From contig DDBE01000073.1 in assembly GCA_002332715.1 (NCBI GenBank), positions 1-14,711 of the forward strand: a stretch of DNA of 14,711 nt, in the 5' to 3' direction. The translations under genes were made by a program, and so were the position numbers. Position 1 is the stretch's first letter. Each line of letters begins with the position of its first letter. Of the stretch, positions 14,659 to 14,711 are shown one piece after another. The DNA is from Flavobacteriales bacterium UBA2040 (lineage in GTDB: Bacteria; Bacteroidota; Bacteroidia; Flavobacteriales_D; Crocinitomicaceae). The notes below the pieces were generated by a model that did no database searches, was not told where the DNA came from, and saw only the letters and a list, made by a program, of their open reading frames with translations.

Positions 14659-14711
14659 ATGCAGTTTTTCATTGATACAGCCAATCTTGCCGAAATTAAG
14701 GAAGCCAACGA
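14659..14711 (+). CDS. Transaldolase / fructose-6-phosphate aldolase, first 17 codons only
   Basis: The gene starts at ATG 14659 and runs off the right edge. The visible residues MQFFIDTANLAEIKEAN match the N-terminus of small transaldolases of the TalC/FSA type, where FIDTAN forms the first beta-strand with a conserved Asp of the active site. These roughly 215-residue cytoplasmic enzymes handle dihydroxyacetone or three-carbon transfer in the pentose phosphate pathway. TalC and FsaA activities cannot be separated from this fragment. The 94 bases between the SRP RNA terminator and this start contain no other gene; TAACTTG at 14624-14630 is a weak -7-like match. Confidence 0.85.
   Translation, partial: MQFFIDTANLAEIKEAN

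Overview
The window comes from a low-GC member of the Bacteroidota, most likely the Flavobacteriia or a relative such as the Crocinitomicaceae. Several signs point there. TAnnTTTG-type -7 boxes stand before some genes, and strong Shine-Dalgarno sequences are absent. Family content includes S46 peptidase, GH92 and GH3 enzymes, a LuxC-type acyl-CoA reductase divergent from a ferredoxin, and acyltransferases of Bacteroidetes type. The genus is an inference, not something the sequence proves.

Layout. 1-1374 (minus): secreted GH3 beta-glucosidase-type enzyme, cut by the left edge of the window. 1535-2113: YqgE/AlgH. 2151-2484: broken LpxL-type acyltransferase gene whose middle is missing but whose 3' tail survives. 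2481-10310: tightly packed run of six genes on the plus strand. These are rarA, an intact LpxL-type acyltransferase, a secreted Asp-box beta-propeller protein, an HD-domain phosphohydrolase, a ROK sugar kinase and a GH92 alpha-mannosidase with C-terminal accessory domains. Gaps between them are 1 to 4 bases, or the genes overlap. 10305-10367: imperfect inverted and direct repeats built on GTCAA. 10429-12567: secreted S46 dipeptidyl-peptidase (DPP7-like), followed by an intrinsic terminator and a long 29-base inverted repeat. 12832-13875 (minus): acyl-CoA reductase, divergent from a dicluster ferredoxin at 13999-14349. Then come a terminator, the small SRP RNA (14456-14556) and the first 17 codons of a transaldolase/fructose-6-phosphate aldolase at the right edge.

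How it fits together. GH92 could release mannose from glycans and the adjacent ROK kinase could phosphorylate a released sugar; GH3 acts on other glycosides. No SusC/SusD pair is visible, so this is not a canonical polysaccharide utilisation locus. The acyltransferase genes concern lipid A or aminolipid acylation, rarA concerns stalled replication forks, and YqgE is of unknown function.

I did not find a clearly novel defence or mobile system. The most notable points are the deleted lpxL paralog beside rarA, the sugar-kinase/mannosidase operon with two uncharacterised partners, and the two intergenic repeat structures.
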